Of a stretch of 64,000 bases of DNA, positions 42,192 to 51,343 are shown piece by piece. The stretch is taken from positions 1 to 64,000 of the forward strand of contig JAPPBT010000004.1 in NCBI GenBank assembly GCA_026702745.1, read 5' to 3'. The first letter of the stretch is position 1. Each line of letters begins with the position of its first letter. The DNA comes from Gemmatimonadota bacterium. Lineage in GTDB: Bacteria > JAAXHH01. The position numbers were made by a program, and so were the translations under genes. The notes beneath the pieces were generated by a model. That model made no database searches. It was not told the DNA's origin and saw only the letters and a list, made by a program, of their open reading frames with translations.

Positions 42192-42941
42192 TTGTCGGGT
42201 CATTCCAAGTGGAGCACGATCAAGCGGAAGAAGGAGCAGAAAGACGCCGCCCGCGGGAAGATCTTCACCCGGGTCATCAAGGAGATCACTATCGCCGCGC
42301 GGCAGGGCGGCGGATCGGTTACGGCCAACCCCCGGCTCCGGACGGCCGTACTCGCCGCCAGGGCGGAAAATGTGCCCCAGGCCAACATCGACCGGGCCAT
42401 CGCGCGCGGCACGGGTGAGCTGGACGGCGTGCATTACGAGGAACTGGTCTACGAGGGCTACGGACCGGCGGGCGTGGCACTGCTGGTGGAAGCGGTGACG
42501 GACAACAAGAACCGCACCACGTCCGAGATGCGCCATGCCTTCACCAAGAACGGCGGCAACATGGGAGAGTCGGGCTGCGTGGCCTGGATGTTCGACCAGA
42601 AGGGCACGATCGTGGTGGACAAAGGCGGCGTCGACGAGGACGAGGTCATGATGATCGCCCTCGACGCCGGTGCGGAAGACATTCTGGACGAGGGAGATAC
42701 CCTGGACGTGCTGACGGCCGTTTCCGATTTCGAGGCGGTCCGGGTCCAGCTCGAGGAAAGCGGCTTCTCCCCCCTGCGGGCGGAAATCGGTCGCATCCCG
42801 CAGTCGACCGTGGCCGTCGCGGGCAAGGAAGCGGAACAGCTTCTCAGGTTGATGGAAGTCCTCGAGGACCACGACGACGTCCAGCATGTATACGCCAATT
42901 TCGACATGGACGACAAGGTGCTGGAGGAAATGAACGGGTAG
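42192..42941 (+). CDS. yebC: YebC/PmpR-family protein
   Basis: The product is 249 aa. The start MSGHSKWSTIKRKK is the family hallmark, encoded from TTG at 42192 with GAGG seven bases upstream. Also seen are NPRLRTAV, NIDRAIARG and YEGYGPAGVALLVE. YebC proteins have been described as transcriptional regulators and, more recently, as factors that help ribosomes through proline stretches. The gene lies directly upstream of ruvC, as in many bacteria. Confidence 0.95.
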   Translation: MSGHSKWSTIKRKKEQKDAARGKIFTRVIKEITIAARQGGGSVTANPRLRTAVLAARAENVPQANIDRAIARGTGELDGVHYEELVYEGYGPAGVALLVEAVTDNKNRTTSEMRHAFTKNGGNMGESGCVAWMFDQKGTIVVDKGGVDEDEVMMIALDAGAEDILDEGDTLDVLTAVSDFEAVRVQLEESGFSPLRAEIGRIPQSTVAVAGKEAEQLLRLMEVLEDHDDVQHVYANFDMDDKVLEEMNG

Positions 42942-42950
42942 CGGGTATCC

Positions 42951-43469
42951 ATGATCATCCTCGGAATCGATCCGGGCAGCGTGATTACGGGATACGGCGT
43001 GATCGAGGCCCGGGGCAGGCAGTGCCGGTTGCTGGACCAGGGCGTGTTGCGTCCGGGTTCGCGAAAACCCCTCGCGGACCGGCTCAAGGTCATCTACGAC
43101 GGGCTGTGCGAGGTCATCGACCGGAACCAACCGGAACTGGTAGCCGTCGAGTCCACCTTCGGAGGCCGGTTTCCCAGGGCGGCCCTCGTACTGGGCCATG
43201 CCCGGGGCGTCGCCCTCCTGGCCGCGGCGAACCGGGGACTGCAGGTCTGGGAATACGCCCCGCGCGAAGTGAAATCGGCCATCGTCCGCGCGGGAGGTGC
43301 ATCGAAGCAGCAGGTACAGTACATGGTCGGCGCCATGCTGAACCTCGACCGGGGCCCCGGCAGTGAACCTCTGCCGGAGGACGCGTCCGACGCGCTGGCG
43401 GTCGCCATCTGCCACTATCACAGGGTAACCGGAGGGATCAAGGCCGTTGATCGCATTCGTCGAAGGTGA
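42951..43469 (+). CDS. ruvC: Holliday junction endonuclease RuvC
   Basis: The product is 172 aa, the normal size. The catalytic carboxylates are Asp7 (LGIDPGS), Glu67 (AVESTFGG), Asp144 and Asp147 (EDASDALAVA). It resolves Holliday junctions made by RuvAB. It begins 10 bp after yebC and overlaps the ruvA start by 23 bp. Confidence 0.96.
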   Translation: MIILGIDPGSVITGYGVIEARGRQCRLLDQGVLRPGSRKPLADRLKVIYDGLCEVIDRNQPELVAVESTFGGRFPRAALVLGHARGVALLAAANRGLQVWEYAPREVKSAIVRAGGASKQQVQYMVGAMLNLDRGPGSEPLPEDASDALAVAICHYHRVTGGIKAVDRIRRR

Positions 43470-44055
43470 ACTGGTCGACAAGCAGCCCGACGCCATCACG
43501 GTGTCCGTCGGCGGGATCGGCCTGCAAATGTTCGTCCCCCTTTCCACGCTCGAAGCTTTAGGTCCCGCGCGCGCGCAGGTCCGCGTGGAAACGGTGCTGC
43601 ATGTGCGGGAGGACGGCATGCAGCTCTACGGTTTCGCCACCGCGGAAGAGAAGCACCTCTTCGAAGTGCTGATCACCCTGCCCGGCATCGGTCCCGGCGT
43701 GGCACTGAACATCCTTTCCGGCGCGACGGTCTCCGAGTTCACCGCGGCCATCATCAACGAAGACATCGGGAAACTGGTCTCGCTGCCCAAGATCGGCCGG
43801 AAGACGGCGCAGCGGCTGATCATGGAACTGCGCGACAAGCTGGCCGCCATGGATACCGGCGGAACGACGGCACTGCCCGTGGCGCCGGCGGGAGAGACCC
43901 CCGAAGTGGACGACGCGATCACGGGCCTGGTGTCCCTGGGCCTCGATCATCCCGAAGCACGCAGGCAGGTCATCCGCGTGCTGTCCGAAAGCGCGGAGAC
44001 GCCCGTCGCGGAGGAAATCATCAGAACGGTGCTCAAAAACCAGAAAAGGCAATAG
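43447..44055 (+). CDS. ruvA: Holliday junction DNA helicase subunit RuvA
   Basis: The product is 202 aa. The OB-fold starts MIAFVEGELVDKQPDAITV; the helix-hairpin-helix repeats are LPGIGPGVAL and LPKIGRKTAQRL; a C-terminal domain (about 148-200) binds RuvB. The start is TTG at 43447, inside the end of ruvC. The stop is immediately followed by ruvB. Confidence 0.95.
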   Translation: MIAFVEGELVDKQPDAITVSVGGIGLQMFVPLSTLEALGPARAQVRVETVLHVREDGMQLYGFATAEEKHLFEVLITLPGIGPGVALNILSGATVSEFTAAIINEDIGKLVSLPKIGRKTAQRLIMELRDKLAAMDTGGTTALPVAPAGETPEVDDAITGLVSLGLDHPEARRQVIRVLSESAETPVAEEIIRTVLKNQKRQ

Positions 44056-45108
44056 ATGGACGAACGGGACTTCCCGCTTACCGACCCCGACCGGCTCGAA
44101 GAGGATGCCGAGTTCGACCGCGCGCTGCGTCCGGGCCGCTTCGATGAATTCCCCGGCCAGGAAAAGGCCAAGGCGGAGCTGCAGCTCTACATCGAGGCCG
44201 CGAAGACCCGCGGTGAGAACTACATCGACCACGTGCTGCTCCACGGGCCGCCCGGACTGGGGAAGACCACGCTGGCCACCATTCTCGCCAATGAGATGGG
44301 GGTGGAGATCCGCCAGACCGCGGGGCCGGTGCTGGACAAGCCGGCCGATCTGGCGGGGCTGCTGACCAACCTGCAGCCGGGCGACGTGTTCTTCATCGAC
44401 GAGATCCATCGCTTGAACCACGTGGTGGAAGAGCACATGTACGCAGCGATGGAGGATTTCAAGATCGACATCCTCGTGGACCGCGGACCGAACGCCCGTT
44501 CCCTTGCCCTCAACCTGGACCATTTCACCCTGGTGGGCGCGACGACGCGCACGGGCCTGCTCACGGCGCCGCTCCTTGCGCGATTCGGGATCCCCATCCG
44601 CCTCGATTTCTACACGCCGGACGAGCTTTACCTGATCGTTGCGCGGGCGGCGGAAATCATCGGCGTGGAGACCGACGAGTCCGGTGCGATGGAGATCGCC
44701 CTGCGGTCCAGGGGAACCCCCCGGATCGCCAACCGGTACCTGAAGCGGGTGCGGGACTACGCCCAGGTCAAGGGCGACGGCCGCATCACCGGAGAGACCG
44801 CGAAGGCCGCCTTCGAAATGCTGGGCGTGGACCACATGGGGCTGGACGACATGAACCGGCTGATCCTCACGACCATCATCGAGAAGTACGAGGGCGGTCC
44901 CGTGGGCCTGAACACGCTGGCCGTGGCCGTGGGCGAGGAGAGCGGAACGCTCGAGGAGGTGTATGAACCCTTCCTCATCGTCCAGGGACTGATCAAGCGC
45001 ACCCCCCGGGGCAGGGTGGCCACCGAGCTGGCGTACGACCACCTGGGATTCGCCGGGCCGCCCGGACCGCCCCCGCCTCCCAGGCCACAGGCCGGACTGT
45101 TCGACTGA
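44056..45108 (+). CDS. ruvB: Holliday junction branch-migration ATPase RuvB
   Basis: The product is 350 aa. Walker A is GPPGLGKT (64-71), Walker B is FFIDEIHRL, sensor 1 is LVGATTRTG and the winged-helix domain is C-terminal. The arginine-finger segment [17 protein letters not shown] is intact. The tail has a short run of Gly and Pro ending AGLFD. It is in the yebC-ruvCAB-queA cluster. Confidence 0.96.
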   Translation: MDERDFPLTDPDRLEEDAEFDRALRPGRFDEFPGQEKAKAELQLYIEAAKTRGENYIDHVLLHGPPGLGKTTLATILANEMGVEIRQTAGPVLDKPADLAGLLTNLQPGDVFFIDEIHRLNHVVEEHMYAAMEDFKIDILVDRGPNARSLALNLDHFTLVGATTRTGLLTAPLLARFGIPIRLDFYTPDELYLIVARAAEIIGVETDESGAMEIALRSRGTPRIANRYLKRVRDYAQVKGDGRITGETAKAAFEMLGVDHMGLDDMNRLILTTIIEKYEGGPVGLNTLAVAVGEESGTLEEVYEPFLIVQGLIKRTPRGRVATELAYDHLGFAGPPGPPPPPRPQAGLFD

Positions 45109-45182
45109 CGGCTTTCCCTGAATCTGCTGTCGCGCCGCGGCATCCGTCGCCGTCCTGCCCCGACCCACATCAACGACCACCC

Positions 45183-46340
45183 GTGAATCTAGCCGAATAC
45201 GACTATTCCCTGCCGGAAGACCTGATCGCCCAATACCCCGCCGAACCCCGCGACGGGTCCCGGTTGATGGTGGTGCACCGCCTCACCGGCGAGATCGAAC
45301 ACCGAAATTTCCGGGATATCGTCGACTACCTGGCCCCGGCCGACACGCTGGTGCTCAATCGCACCCGGGTGATGCCGGCCAGGCTCCGGGGAGTGCGGCC
45401 CGATACCGGCGGAAAGGTTGAAGTGGTGCTGGTGCGCCGGGTCAACCAGACTCCAGAAACCGCGTCTGCTCCCGAACCTTCGTCGGCCCGCACGTCCTCT
45501 CCGGCCCGCGTATCCGCACCCGCCCGTGAAACCGCGCCAGCTTGCGAACTCGAGCCAGCCCGTTGGGAAACGCTGCTGAAACCGTCCGCGCGGCTCGCGA
45601 AAGGGACGCGCCTGGAGCTGGAGGGCGGCGTCCTGACCGCCACCGTGGAGGACGATCCCGGGAAGGAGATACGCCGCGTCCGTTTCGAAGGGGACGCGGA
45701 CGTGACCCGGGTCGTCGAGCAGGTGGGCCGCACGCCCTTGCCGCCCTATATACGCCGCGCCCCGAATGCGGAGGACCGGGACCGCTACCAGACGGTCTAT
45801 GCGGAGGAATACGGCGCCGTGGCCGCGCCCACGGCCGGGCTGCATTTCACGGCGCCCCTGCTGGACCGCATCCGTTTCCAGGGCACGGCCGTGGTGCCGG
45901 TCCTGCTCCACGTCGGACCGGGAACGTTCCAGCCGATCCGCGGCGACGCCGTGGAGGACCACGAGATGGACGCGGAATACTACCGGGTGGAAGCGCGCCA
46001 GGCGGAAACGATTGTGAGCAGGCGGTCCGAGGGGCGGGTGGTCGCCGTGGGGACGACGACCGTGCGCGTCCTGGAGACGATTGCGGCGGGGGGCGGCGTC
46101 GCGGGAGGACCAGGACTCGAACCGCGCCGGTACGAGGGCCTTACCCGGTGTTTCATCTATCCGTCCTTCGAATTCAAGCTGGTCGACGTGCTGCTGACCA
46201 ATTTCCACCTGCCGAAATCGACGCTCCTGCTACTGGTCAGCGCCTTCGCCGGGAGGGAACTGATCCTTGCCGCGTACGAGGATGCGGTCCGGGAGAAGTA
46301 CCGGTTCTACAGTTATGGCGACGCTATGCTGATTGTCTGA
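45183..46340 (+). CDS. queA: tRNA preQ1(34) S-adenosylmethionine ribosyltransferase-isomerase
   Basis: The product is 385 aa. The start is GTG. The beginning has YDYSLPEDLIAQYPAEPRDG and the core has AAPTAGLHFTAPLLDRI, HVGPGTFQPI and FKLVDVLLTNFHLPKSTLL. It transfers and isomerises the ribosyl part of AdoMet to make epoxyqueuosine in tRNA. An insertion of about 35 residues rich in Ala, Ser, Pro, Arg and Glu (about 82-117) is not found in typical QueA and looks like a repeat expansion. It ends the ruv cluster. Confidence 0.94.
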   Translation: MNLAEYDYSLPEDLIAQYPAEPRDGSRLMVVHRLTGEIEHRNFRDIVDYLAPADTLVLNRTRVMPARLRGVRPDTGGKVEVVLVRRVNQTPETASAPEPSSARTSSPARVSAPARETAPACELEPARWETLLKPSARLAKGTRLELEGGVLTATVEDDPGKEIRRVRFEGDADVTRVVEQVGRTPLPPYIRRAPNAEDRDRYQTVYAEEYGAVAAPTAGLHFTAPLLDRIRFQGTAVVPVLLHVGPGTFQPIRGDAVEDHEMDAEYYRVEARQAETIVSRRSEGRVVAVGTTTVRVLETIAAGGGVAGGPGLEPRRYEGLTRCFIYPSFEFKLVDVLLTNFHLPKSTLLLLVSAFAGRELILAAYEDAVREKYRFYSYGDAMLIV

Positions 46341-46370
46341 GCTAATTCATTTTTCTAAACATCAAACATC

Positions 46371-46398
46371 TTTACTTTAACGTTTAAACACATATTTT
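46371..46398 (+). promoter_or_regulatory. Candidate promoter after queA
   Basis: TTTACT (46371-46376) and TATTTT (46393-46398) are separated by 16 nt in an AT-rich island unusual for this GC-rich part. Immediately downstream is a 10-bp perfect inverted repeat, ACTCATCGGA (46400-46409) with TCCGATGAGT (46430-46439), which lacks a T-run and could be an operator or a leader hairpin. Confidence 0.4.
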
Positions 46399-46461
46399 AA
46401 CTCATCGGAAACAGATGGTCATTGGATTATCCGATGAGTGCCGTACCGTAATGCTCGCGAC

Positions 46462-46541
46462 GGTCGAATCCGGCGGCGGTCGAATCCGCCGGCGGTTGAA
46501 TCCGGCGGCGGTCGAATCCGGCAGCAGTCGAATCCGGCGGC
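46462..46541 (+). repeat. 16-bp tandem repeat (five copies)
   Basis: Five consecutive 16-bp units (46462, 46478, 46494, 46510 and 46526) follow GGTCGAATCCGGCGGC with one to three changes each. They lie between the queA 3' region and the start of the small membrane-protein gene. 16 is not a multiple of three, so a coding role is unlikely. Confidence 0.92.
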
Positions 46542-46573
46542 ACTCCTGGCGGCCTCAACCAACGAGAGCGGAC

Positions 46574-46957
46574 ATGACCCTTGACGAGATCGGCGCGGCG
46601 GCCGCGTCCCACGAGTATGTTGGCCTTTTCGATCCCCTGGCCGATGCCATCATCCTGGTATGCGCCTTGCTGACCATCCTCTTAACCTGGCGTGCCTGGA
46701 GCAGGCGGACCCGTATCGGCGCGGTTCCGACCACGCCCTGGCCCGGAGACAGTGCGGATTCCAGCCGTGATCACGGCAATCCGGCCCGGGACCGGGGTCC
46801 GGTCCGTTTCCGCAAGATCCGGCGCGTCGAGGACGCCGTAAAATGGGCCCGCGCCATGCTGTGGCGCGCCTTTTTGCTCGTGTTTTTCGTCGGAGCGATC
46901 CTCACGGCCGGAACCTCCGGAAGTCTGCTGGCCTGGTGGTATCTGGGCGGCCCCTGA
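46574..46957 (+). CDS. Small membrane protein of unknown function
   Basis: The product is about 127 aa. Two predicted membrane helices (about 21-40 and 100-122) flank a charged loop with ARDRGPVRFRKIRRVEDAV. I placed the start at 46574 (MTLDEIG) because the longer frame runs through the tandem repeats; the ribosome site is weak. I recognise no family. The 250-bp gap after it (46958-47209) has AT-rich patches and partial repeats (TGAACGC/TGAATGC) but no clear gene. Confidence 0.55.
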   Translation: MTLDEIGAAAASHEYVGLFDPLADAIILVCALLTILLTWRAWSRRTRIGAVPTTPWPGDSADSSRDHGNPARDRGPVRFRKIRRVEDAVKWARAMLWRAFLLVFFVGAILTAGTSGSLLAWWYLGGP

Positions 46958-47209
46958 TCCGGGGATGATACGTCCTCGTCCCGGTTTTTTGAATCGATAC
47001 CAAAATATCACTCAAATTCCTTCACGCGATCGCTTTAATTTGTATTGATTAAGGCAGGCTCGCTGTGGAGCGCGTGAACGAACGTTTTTCCGGCCTGCAG
47101 ATTGAACGCGCTCGCCGGCGTTCGCTGAATGCGTCCGGCGGCACTCGTTGAACGCATCCCACCGACCCCGCGCCCGTCGCTCGATTCGGCTCGGAAGGAG
47201 GCATAGCCG

Positions 47210-47908
47210 TTGAATTCGGTCATGGGTATCATCCCAGCCGCCGGAACCGGCCTGCGCATGCGGTCGGCCCAAGAGAAACCGTATATCGAGATCGGCGGCA
47301 GGTCAATCCTGGCCCATACCCTGGCAGTCTTCGAAGCCTGCCCGGCCGTGGACGGCTACGTGGTGGTTGTGGAACCGTCCCGGGCAGCGTCCTGCCGGGA
47401 GGATCTGGCCGAGGCGGGCTGCGCCCATCCGAAGCTGGCCGATGTGGTTGCCGGCGGAAGCACGCGCCAGGAGTCGGTCTACCGCGGCCTGATGGCCCTG
47501 GCCGAGGGCACCGGGGCCGTGCTGATTCACGACGCGGCGCGGCCCTGCGTCGAACAGGGCGCGCTCGAAGCGTCCGTCCTCGAGGGAGCCAGGCACGGCG
47601 CCGTGATATCGGCCACCCCGGCCACGGATACGATGAAGATCATCCGAGACGGCGTGGTCGAAGCGACCCCGGACCGGTCTGCGCTCTGGCGGGCGCAGAC
47701 GCCGCAGACCTTCGCATACCGGATCCTGCGGGCGGCCCATGAACGGGCCCGCGAAGAAGGCTACGTGGGTACCGACGACGCCGAACTGGTGGAACGGGCC
47801 GGATACGTGGTGCGGGTGCTGGAGGGCAGTCCCGACAACATCAAGGTGACCACGGCGGAGGACCTGGAAATCGCCGAGCGCATATTGCGGCGGCAGGGGC
47901 GGATCTGA
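47210..47908 (+). CDS. ispD: 2-C-methyl-D-erythritol 4-phosphate cytidylyltransferase
   Basis: The product is 232 aa. The nucleotide-binding start MGIIPAAGTGLRMRSAQEK, the central VLIHDAARPCV and the C-terminal DNIKVTTAEDLEIAERIL are IspD signatures. It makes CDP-methylerythritol in the MEP isoprenoid pathway. The start is TTG at 47210, with AAGGAGG eight bases upstream. ispF follows 40 bp downstream. Confidence 0.95.
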   Translation: MNSVMGIIPAAGTGLRMRSAQEKPYIEIGGRSILAHTLAVFEACPAVDGYVVVVEPSRAASCREDLAEAGCAHPKLADVVAGGSTRQESVYRGLMALAEGTGAVLIHDAARPCVEQGALEASVLEGARHGAVISATPATDTMKIIRDGVVEATPDRSALWRAQTPQTFAYRILRAAHERAREEGYVGTDDAELVERAGYVVRVLEGSPDNIKVTTAEDLEIAERILRRQGRI

Positions 47909-47948
47909 CTGTGCGGCAACCGAAAATCGACGAACGAGGCTAAAGGAC

Positions 47949-48440
47949 ATGGATGATATACGCGTAGGTACCGGCTACGACGTCCACGCCTTCGCGGAAG
48001 GCCGGCCCCTCGTGCTGGGCGGCGTGACCATTCCCCACGAACGCGGGCTGCAGGGCCACTCGGACGCGGACGTCCTCTCGCACGCCATCGGCGACGCTAT
48101 GCTGGGCGCGGCCGGGCTGGGAGACATCGGGGTTCACTTCCCGGATGACGACGCCCGATACCGCGGGATTTCCAGCCTCGTACTGCTCCAACGGACTGTT
48201 GACGCACTGGGTGAATCCGGTTATACTGTAACGAATGTGGACGCCACCGTCGTAGCGGAACGTCCGAAACTTTCGCCCTACGTGCAGCAGATGCGCAGCC
48301 GTATCGGCGAAGCCCTGGGACTTCCGGACGACCGCGTGTCGATCAAGGCCACAACTTCAGAGAGACTCGGATTCACGGGACGGGAAGAAGGCATCGCGGC
48401 CCACGCCGTGGTACTGATCCGTTCCGCTGACGGCGGGTGA
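47949..48440 (+). CDS. ispF: 2-C-methyl-D-erythritol 2,4-cyclodiphosphate synthase
   Basis: The product is 163 aa. Metal ligands lie in GTGYDVHAF and in HSDADVLSHAIGDA; GDIGVHFPD and TTSERLGFTGREEGIAAHA are family blocks. It cyclises the MEP-pathway diphosphocytidyl intermediate. It is separate from ispD, not fused as in some bacteria. Its stop codon lies inside the first unit of a tandem repeat. Confidence 0.96.
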   Translation: MDDIRVGTGYDVHAFAEGRPLVLGGVTIPHERGLQGHSDADVLSHAIGDAMLGAAGLGDIGVHFPDDDARYRGISSLVLLQRTVDALGESGYTVTNVDATVVAERPKLSPYVQQMRSRIGEALGLPDDRVSIKATTSERLGFTGREEGIAAHAVVLIRSADGG

Positions 48441-48516
48441 CCTGCGTTTATTTAAGGACGGCGGGTGACCTGCGTTAGTTTGTGTTTAAAAACGGCGTGT
48501 GATTTGCGTTTTCGCG
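48429..48516 (+). repeat. Degenerate tandem repeat of the ispF end (three copies)
   Basis: Units starting at 48429, 48457 and 48491 share (G/A)ACGGCGGGTGACCTGCGTT and then AT-rich spacers of different length. The first unit includes the ispF stop codon (GGGTGA). They fill the gap before parA and appear to be duplications of the gene end. Confidence 0.85.
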
Positions 48517-48543
48517 CGCCGCAGTGCCGCCGTAAGGTATTTC

Positions 48544-49347
48544 ATGGGCAAGGTCATTTCGATAGCGAACCAGAAGGGCGGGGTGGGCAAGACGACGACG
48601 TCCGTCAACCTGTCCGCCTGCCTGGGTGTCGCGGAAAAGAAGACGCTGCTGGTCGACCTGGACCCGCAGTCGAACGCCACGTCGGGACTCGGCCTGCAGG
48701 ACCGGACGCTGGACGTGACGATTTACGAAGTCCTGCTGGACGAGCGCGACATCGAAGAAGCCGTCCAGCAGACCGAGATCCCCGCGCTTCACGCCGTTCC
48801 GGCCCATCGGCGGCTGGTCGGCGCCGAAATCGAGCTGGTATCGGCCATCGCCCGGGAACGGAAACTGGAAGAGGCGATCAAGCCCATTCGCGACGAGTAC
48901 GAATACATCCTGATCGACTGCCCGCCCTCCCTGAGCCTGCTCACCCTGAACGCCCTCACGGCGGCCGACTCGGTGTTGATTCCCATCCAGTGCGAGTATT
49001 ACGCCCTTGAGGGACTCGGGCAGCTGCTCAATTCGATCCGGAAGATCCAGAAGCACCTGAACCGCAACCTGAAGATCGAAGGCATTCTCCTGACGATGTA
49101 CGACAAGCGGCTCAATCTCTCGAGACAGATCGAGGTGGAAGCCAAGCAGTATTTCGCGGACAAGGTCTACCAGACCACCATCCCGAGAAACGTCCGATTG
49201 AGCGAAGCGCCGAGTTTCGGGAGTCCGATCATCCTCTACGATATTCTCTCGTCTGGCGCGGAAAGCTATATGAATCTGGCCAGAGAGGTGATGGCAAATG
49301 GCAGCCAGGAAAGCGCTGGGACGGGGGCTGGAAGCGCTGATTCCTGA
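48544..49347 (+). CDS. parA: Chromosome-partitioning ATPase ParA/Soj
   Basis: The product is 267 aa. The deviant Walker A KGGVGKTT is at 11-18, with LLVDLDPQSNATSG and LIDCPPSLSLLTLNAL following. It segregates chromosomal origins with ParB. The ATG at 48544 gives the standard MGKVISIANQKGG start. It overlaps parB by 50 bp. I looked for a parS site (TGTTTCACGTGAAACA type) and saw none in the window. Confidence 0.95.
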   Translation: MGKVISIANQKGGVGKTTTSVNLSACLGVAEKKTLLVDLDPQSNATSGLGLQDRTLDVTIYEVLLDERDIEEAVQQTEIPALHAVPAHRRLVGAEIELVSAIARERKLEEAIKPIRDEYEYILIDCPPSLSLLTLNALTAADSVLIPIQCEYYALEGLGQLLNSIRKIQKHLNRNLKIEGILLTMYDKRLNLSRQIEVEAKQYFADKVYQTTIPRNVRLSEAPSFGSPIILYDILSSGAESYMNLAREVMANGSQESAGTGAGSADS

Positions 49348-50158
49348 CCTTCCGGACGACCAGGAAGGCCGGCAAAGTGTGCTCCAGGTGCCCATAGACC
49401 GGATTTCGGCCAATCCCTACCAACCGAGGCAGACTTTCGACCAGGCCCGGCTCGACGAACTGGCTCGGTCCATTCTCGAAAAGGGCGTGATCCAGCCGGT
49501 CACCGTCCGCCGGAAGAACGGGCAGGGGGAATACGAACTGATTGCCGGGGAGCGGAGGCTGCGGGCCGCCAGGCAAACGGGCTACCAGACCATACCGGCC
49601 ATCGTCATGGCGGTTTCATCTCCCGAAGAAATGATGGAACTCTCGCTGATCGAGAACATCCAGCGGGACGACCTGAACCCGATCCACGAAGCCCGAGCGT
49701 ACCTGCGGCTTCAGGAAGAATGCCACCTCACGCAGGAGGAAGTCGCCACCCGCGTTGGGAAGAACAGGACGACGGTGGCCAATACGCTCCGGTTGCTGAA
49801 ACTGCCGGCCGATGTCCAGAAGTGCCTCCTGGCCGACGAGATCACCATGGGCCACGCGCGAGCGCTGCTCGGCCTGGAAAACCGCACGGAACAGGCCGAG
49901 TTGTGCAAGCAGATCGTTAAGAAAGGCCTGTCGGTACGCAAGGTGGAAGAACTGGTCAAGAAACGCTACGAGGAGAAGCGGGAAAGCACTCCGGCGCGCA
50001 AGCCCCACGACCTCGCGGCCGCCGAGTCCATCATGCAGCGCATTCTCGGCACGAAGGTGAACATCAATCGCAGGCAGCACAAAGGGAAGATCGAAATCGA
50101 GTTCTATTCCACGGACGACCTGAACCGCATCCTCGAACTGCTGAAAGTCCGGCTGTGA
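49298..50158 (+). CDS. parB: Chromosome-partitioning protein ParB
   Basis: The product is 286 aa. It starts with the typical LGRGLEALIPD helix (ParA contact), then the ParB nuclease-like CTPase fold with GERRLRAARQTGY and ENIQRDDLNPIHEARAY, a helix-turn-helix (TQEEVATRVGKNRTTVANTL) and a C-terminal dimerisation domain. It binds parS and spreads on DNA. The start lies inside the end of parA. Confidence 0.95.
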   Translation: MAARKALGRGLEALIPDLPDDQEGRQSVLQVPIDRISANPYQPRQTFDQARLDELARSILEKGVIQPVTVRRKNGQGEYELIAGERRLRAARQTGYQTIPAIVMAVSSPEEMMELSLIENIQRDDLNPIHEARAYLRLQEECHLTQEEVATRVGKNRTTVANTLRLLKLPADVQKCLLADEITMGHARALLGLENRTEQAELCKQIVKKGLSVRKVEELVKKRYEEKRESTPARKPHDLAAAESIMQRILGTKVNINRRQHKGKIEIEFYSTDDLNRILELLKVRL

Positions 50159-50219
50159 GACCCGCCTGACCCTGCACACGCCCCACGCCTGTTCCGCCCC
50201 GTTATTTTGCCGATATCCG

Positions 50220-50247
50220 TTGACTTTTCGGGTCGGTCGACTATATT
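50220..50247 (+). promoter_or_regulatory. Candidate sigma-70 promoter for the M23-bactofilin-atp run
   Basis: TTGACT (50220-50225) and TATATT (50242-50247) are 16 nt apart, about 75 bp before the M23 peptidase start. Both hexamers match five of six positions. It is the best-looking promoter upstream of the ATP synthase genes. Confidence 0.65.
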
Positions 50248-50322
50248 TATGCTGTTGCGCCGAATCCGTCGAATGGCGTGACGGAACAAGGAGGTACGCA
50301 CCTATCCGGAGCGGTGTCGGCC

Positions 50323-51291
50323 ATGTTCAGAATGCACTGGATGACCCTGGTTTTCGTCTCCGACCGATCGGGCCGGGCGCACGAACTGCGCATGCCGCGG
50401 TTCCTGTTCGGCGCGCTCGTCGTGGCGATTGGCCTGTGCGTACTCGCGCCGGTGGCTGTCCTGGTCCTTCCGGCGGGTATTGTCGACGTTACGTTCGGAC
50501 ATTCATGGAAGGCGCAGATGCAGTCGGTGGAGGACAAATCCACGGAACTGGCCCGTGAACTTGAGGAATTGAAGGAGACCGCCCGAACCATTCGAAGGTT
50601 GGCGGGCGTCGAGGGGATCGAATCCGGATACCTGGCCCGCGTGGACGAAGAAACCGGCCATCGGTCGGCCTGGTCCGTCCTGACCGCCCGCCGGGACGGG
50701 CTGCCCTTCCTGGCGGATCACGGCCTGCCGGCGGGAGCTTCGGCCAGCCTGGCCGTCCAGGCTGGACCTTCCGTGACCGGCGCGTCCGGTATGGCCGCCG
50801 TGTCCGGTGAGGCCGCCGCGTCCGGTGAGGCCGCCGCGGAAAACGAAAGTGCGGTGCTGTTCCGTTACGTGCCGTCCATATGGCCCGTGGCGGGCTGGGT
50901 GACCCGGGAGTTTCAAACCGGGGACGACCCGATCGTCACGACGCATTTCGGCCTGGACGTCGCCGCCCGCGAAAGTACGCCGGTCGTGTCCACGGCCGAC
51001 GGGATTGTGACGTTCGCGGACTGGGACCAGAACCTGGGCTGGCTGGTGGAGATCGATCACGGATATGATATGTCGACGCGTTACGGTCACAACGCAAGGC
51101 TGCGCGTCGACCGCGGACAGACGGTCCGCAGAGGGCAGATCATCGCCCTGGTCGGGAATACGGGCCGAAGTACGGCGCCGCATCTGCATTACGAGGTCTG
51201 GAAGGACGAAGTTCCCGTAGATCCCCGCGGCTACCTGCCCGAGGTGATCCACTGGGACGATTTGCTGTTGAGCCTGCGGACGCAACGCTGA
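50323..51291 (+). CDS. M23/LytM-family metallopeptidase, membrane-anchored
   Basis: The product is about 322 aa. A membrane helix (about 27-50) and a coiled coil (about 65-95) precede a Zn-peptidase domain. Zinc ligands are His and Asp in HFGLDVAA and the second His of HLHYEVW. It is likely a cell-wall endopeptidase or a catalytically active envelope regulator. A linker holds an 18-bp tandem repeat coding AAVSGE/AAASGE (50794-50829). The start could be the ATG at 50323 or a nearby upstream in-frame codon; AAGGAGG at about 50287 is too far from either to decide. It precedes a bactofilin gene, a common and probably functional pairing. Confidence 0.88.
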   Translation: MFRMHWMTLVFVSDRSGRAHELRMPRFLFGALVVAIGLCVLAPVAVLVLPAGIVDVTFGHSWKAQMQSVEDKSTELARELEELKETARTIRRLAGVEGIESGYLARVDEETGHRSAWSVLTARRDGLPFLADHGLPAGASASLAVQAGPSVTGASGMAAVSGEAAASGEAAAENESAVLFRYVPSIWPVAGWVTREFQTGDDPIVTTHFGLDVAARESTPVVSTADGIVTFADWDQNLGWLVEIDHGYDMSTRYGHNARLRVDRGQTVRRGQIIALVGNTGRSTAPHLHYEVWKDEVPVDPRGYLPEVIHWDDLLLSLRTQR

Positions 51292-51343
51292 AACGCACGG
51301 GACAGGCGGTCCATCAGGCACAGGACGATACCAGGAGCGCGGT

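Noticed and set aside
46462-46541. CRISPR-like array
   Set aside because: Units are 16 bp with no spacers; a simple tandem repeat. No cas genes are present.
46415-46573. 53-residue N-terminal extension of the small membrane protein
   Set aside because: It is translated 16-bp tandem repeat, frame-shifting between units, with no conserved features.
48544-50158. parS sites near parAB
   Set aside because: No TGTTTCACGTGAAACA-like palindrome found by eye here or elsewhere in the window.
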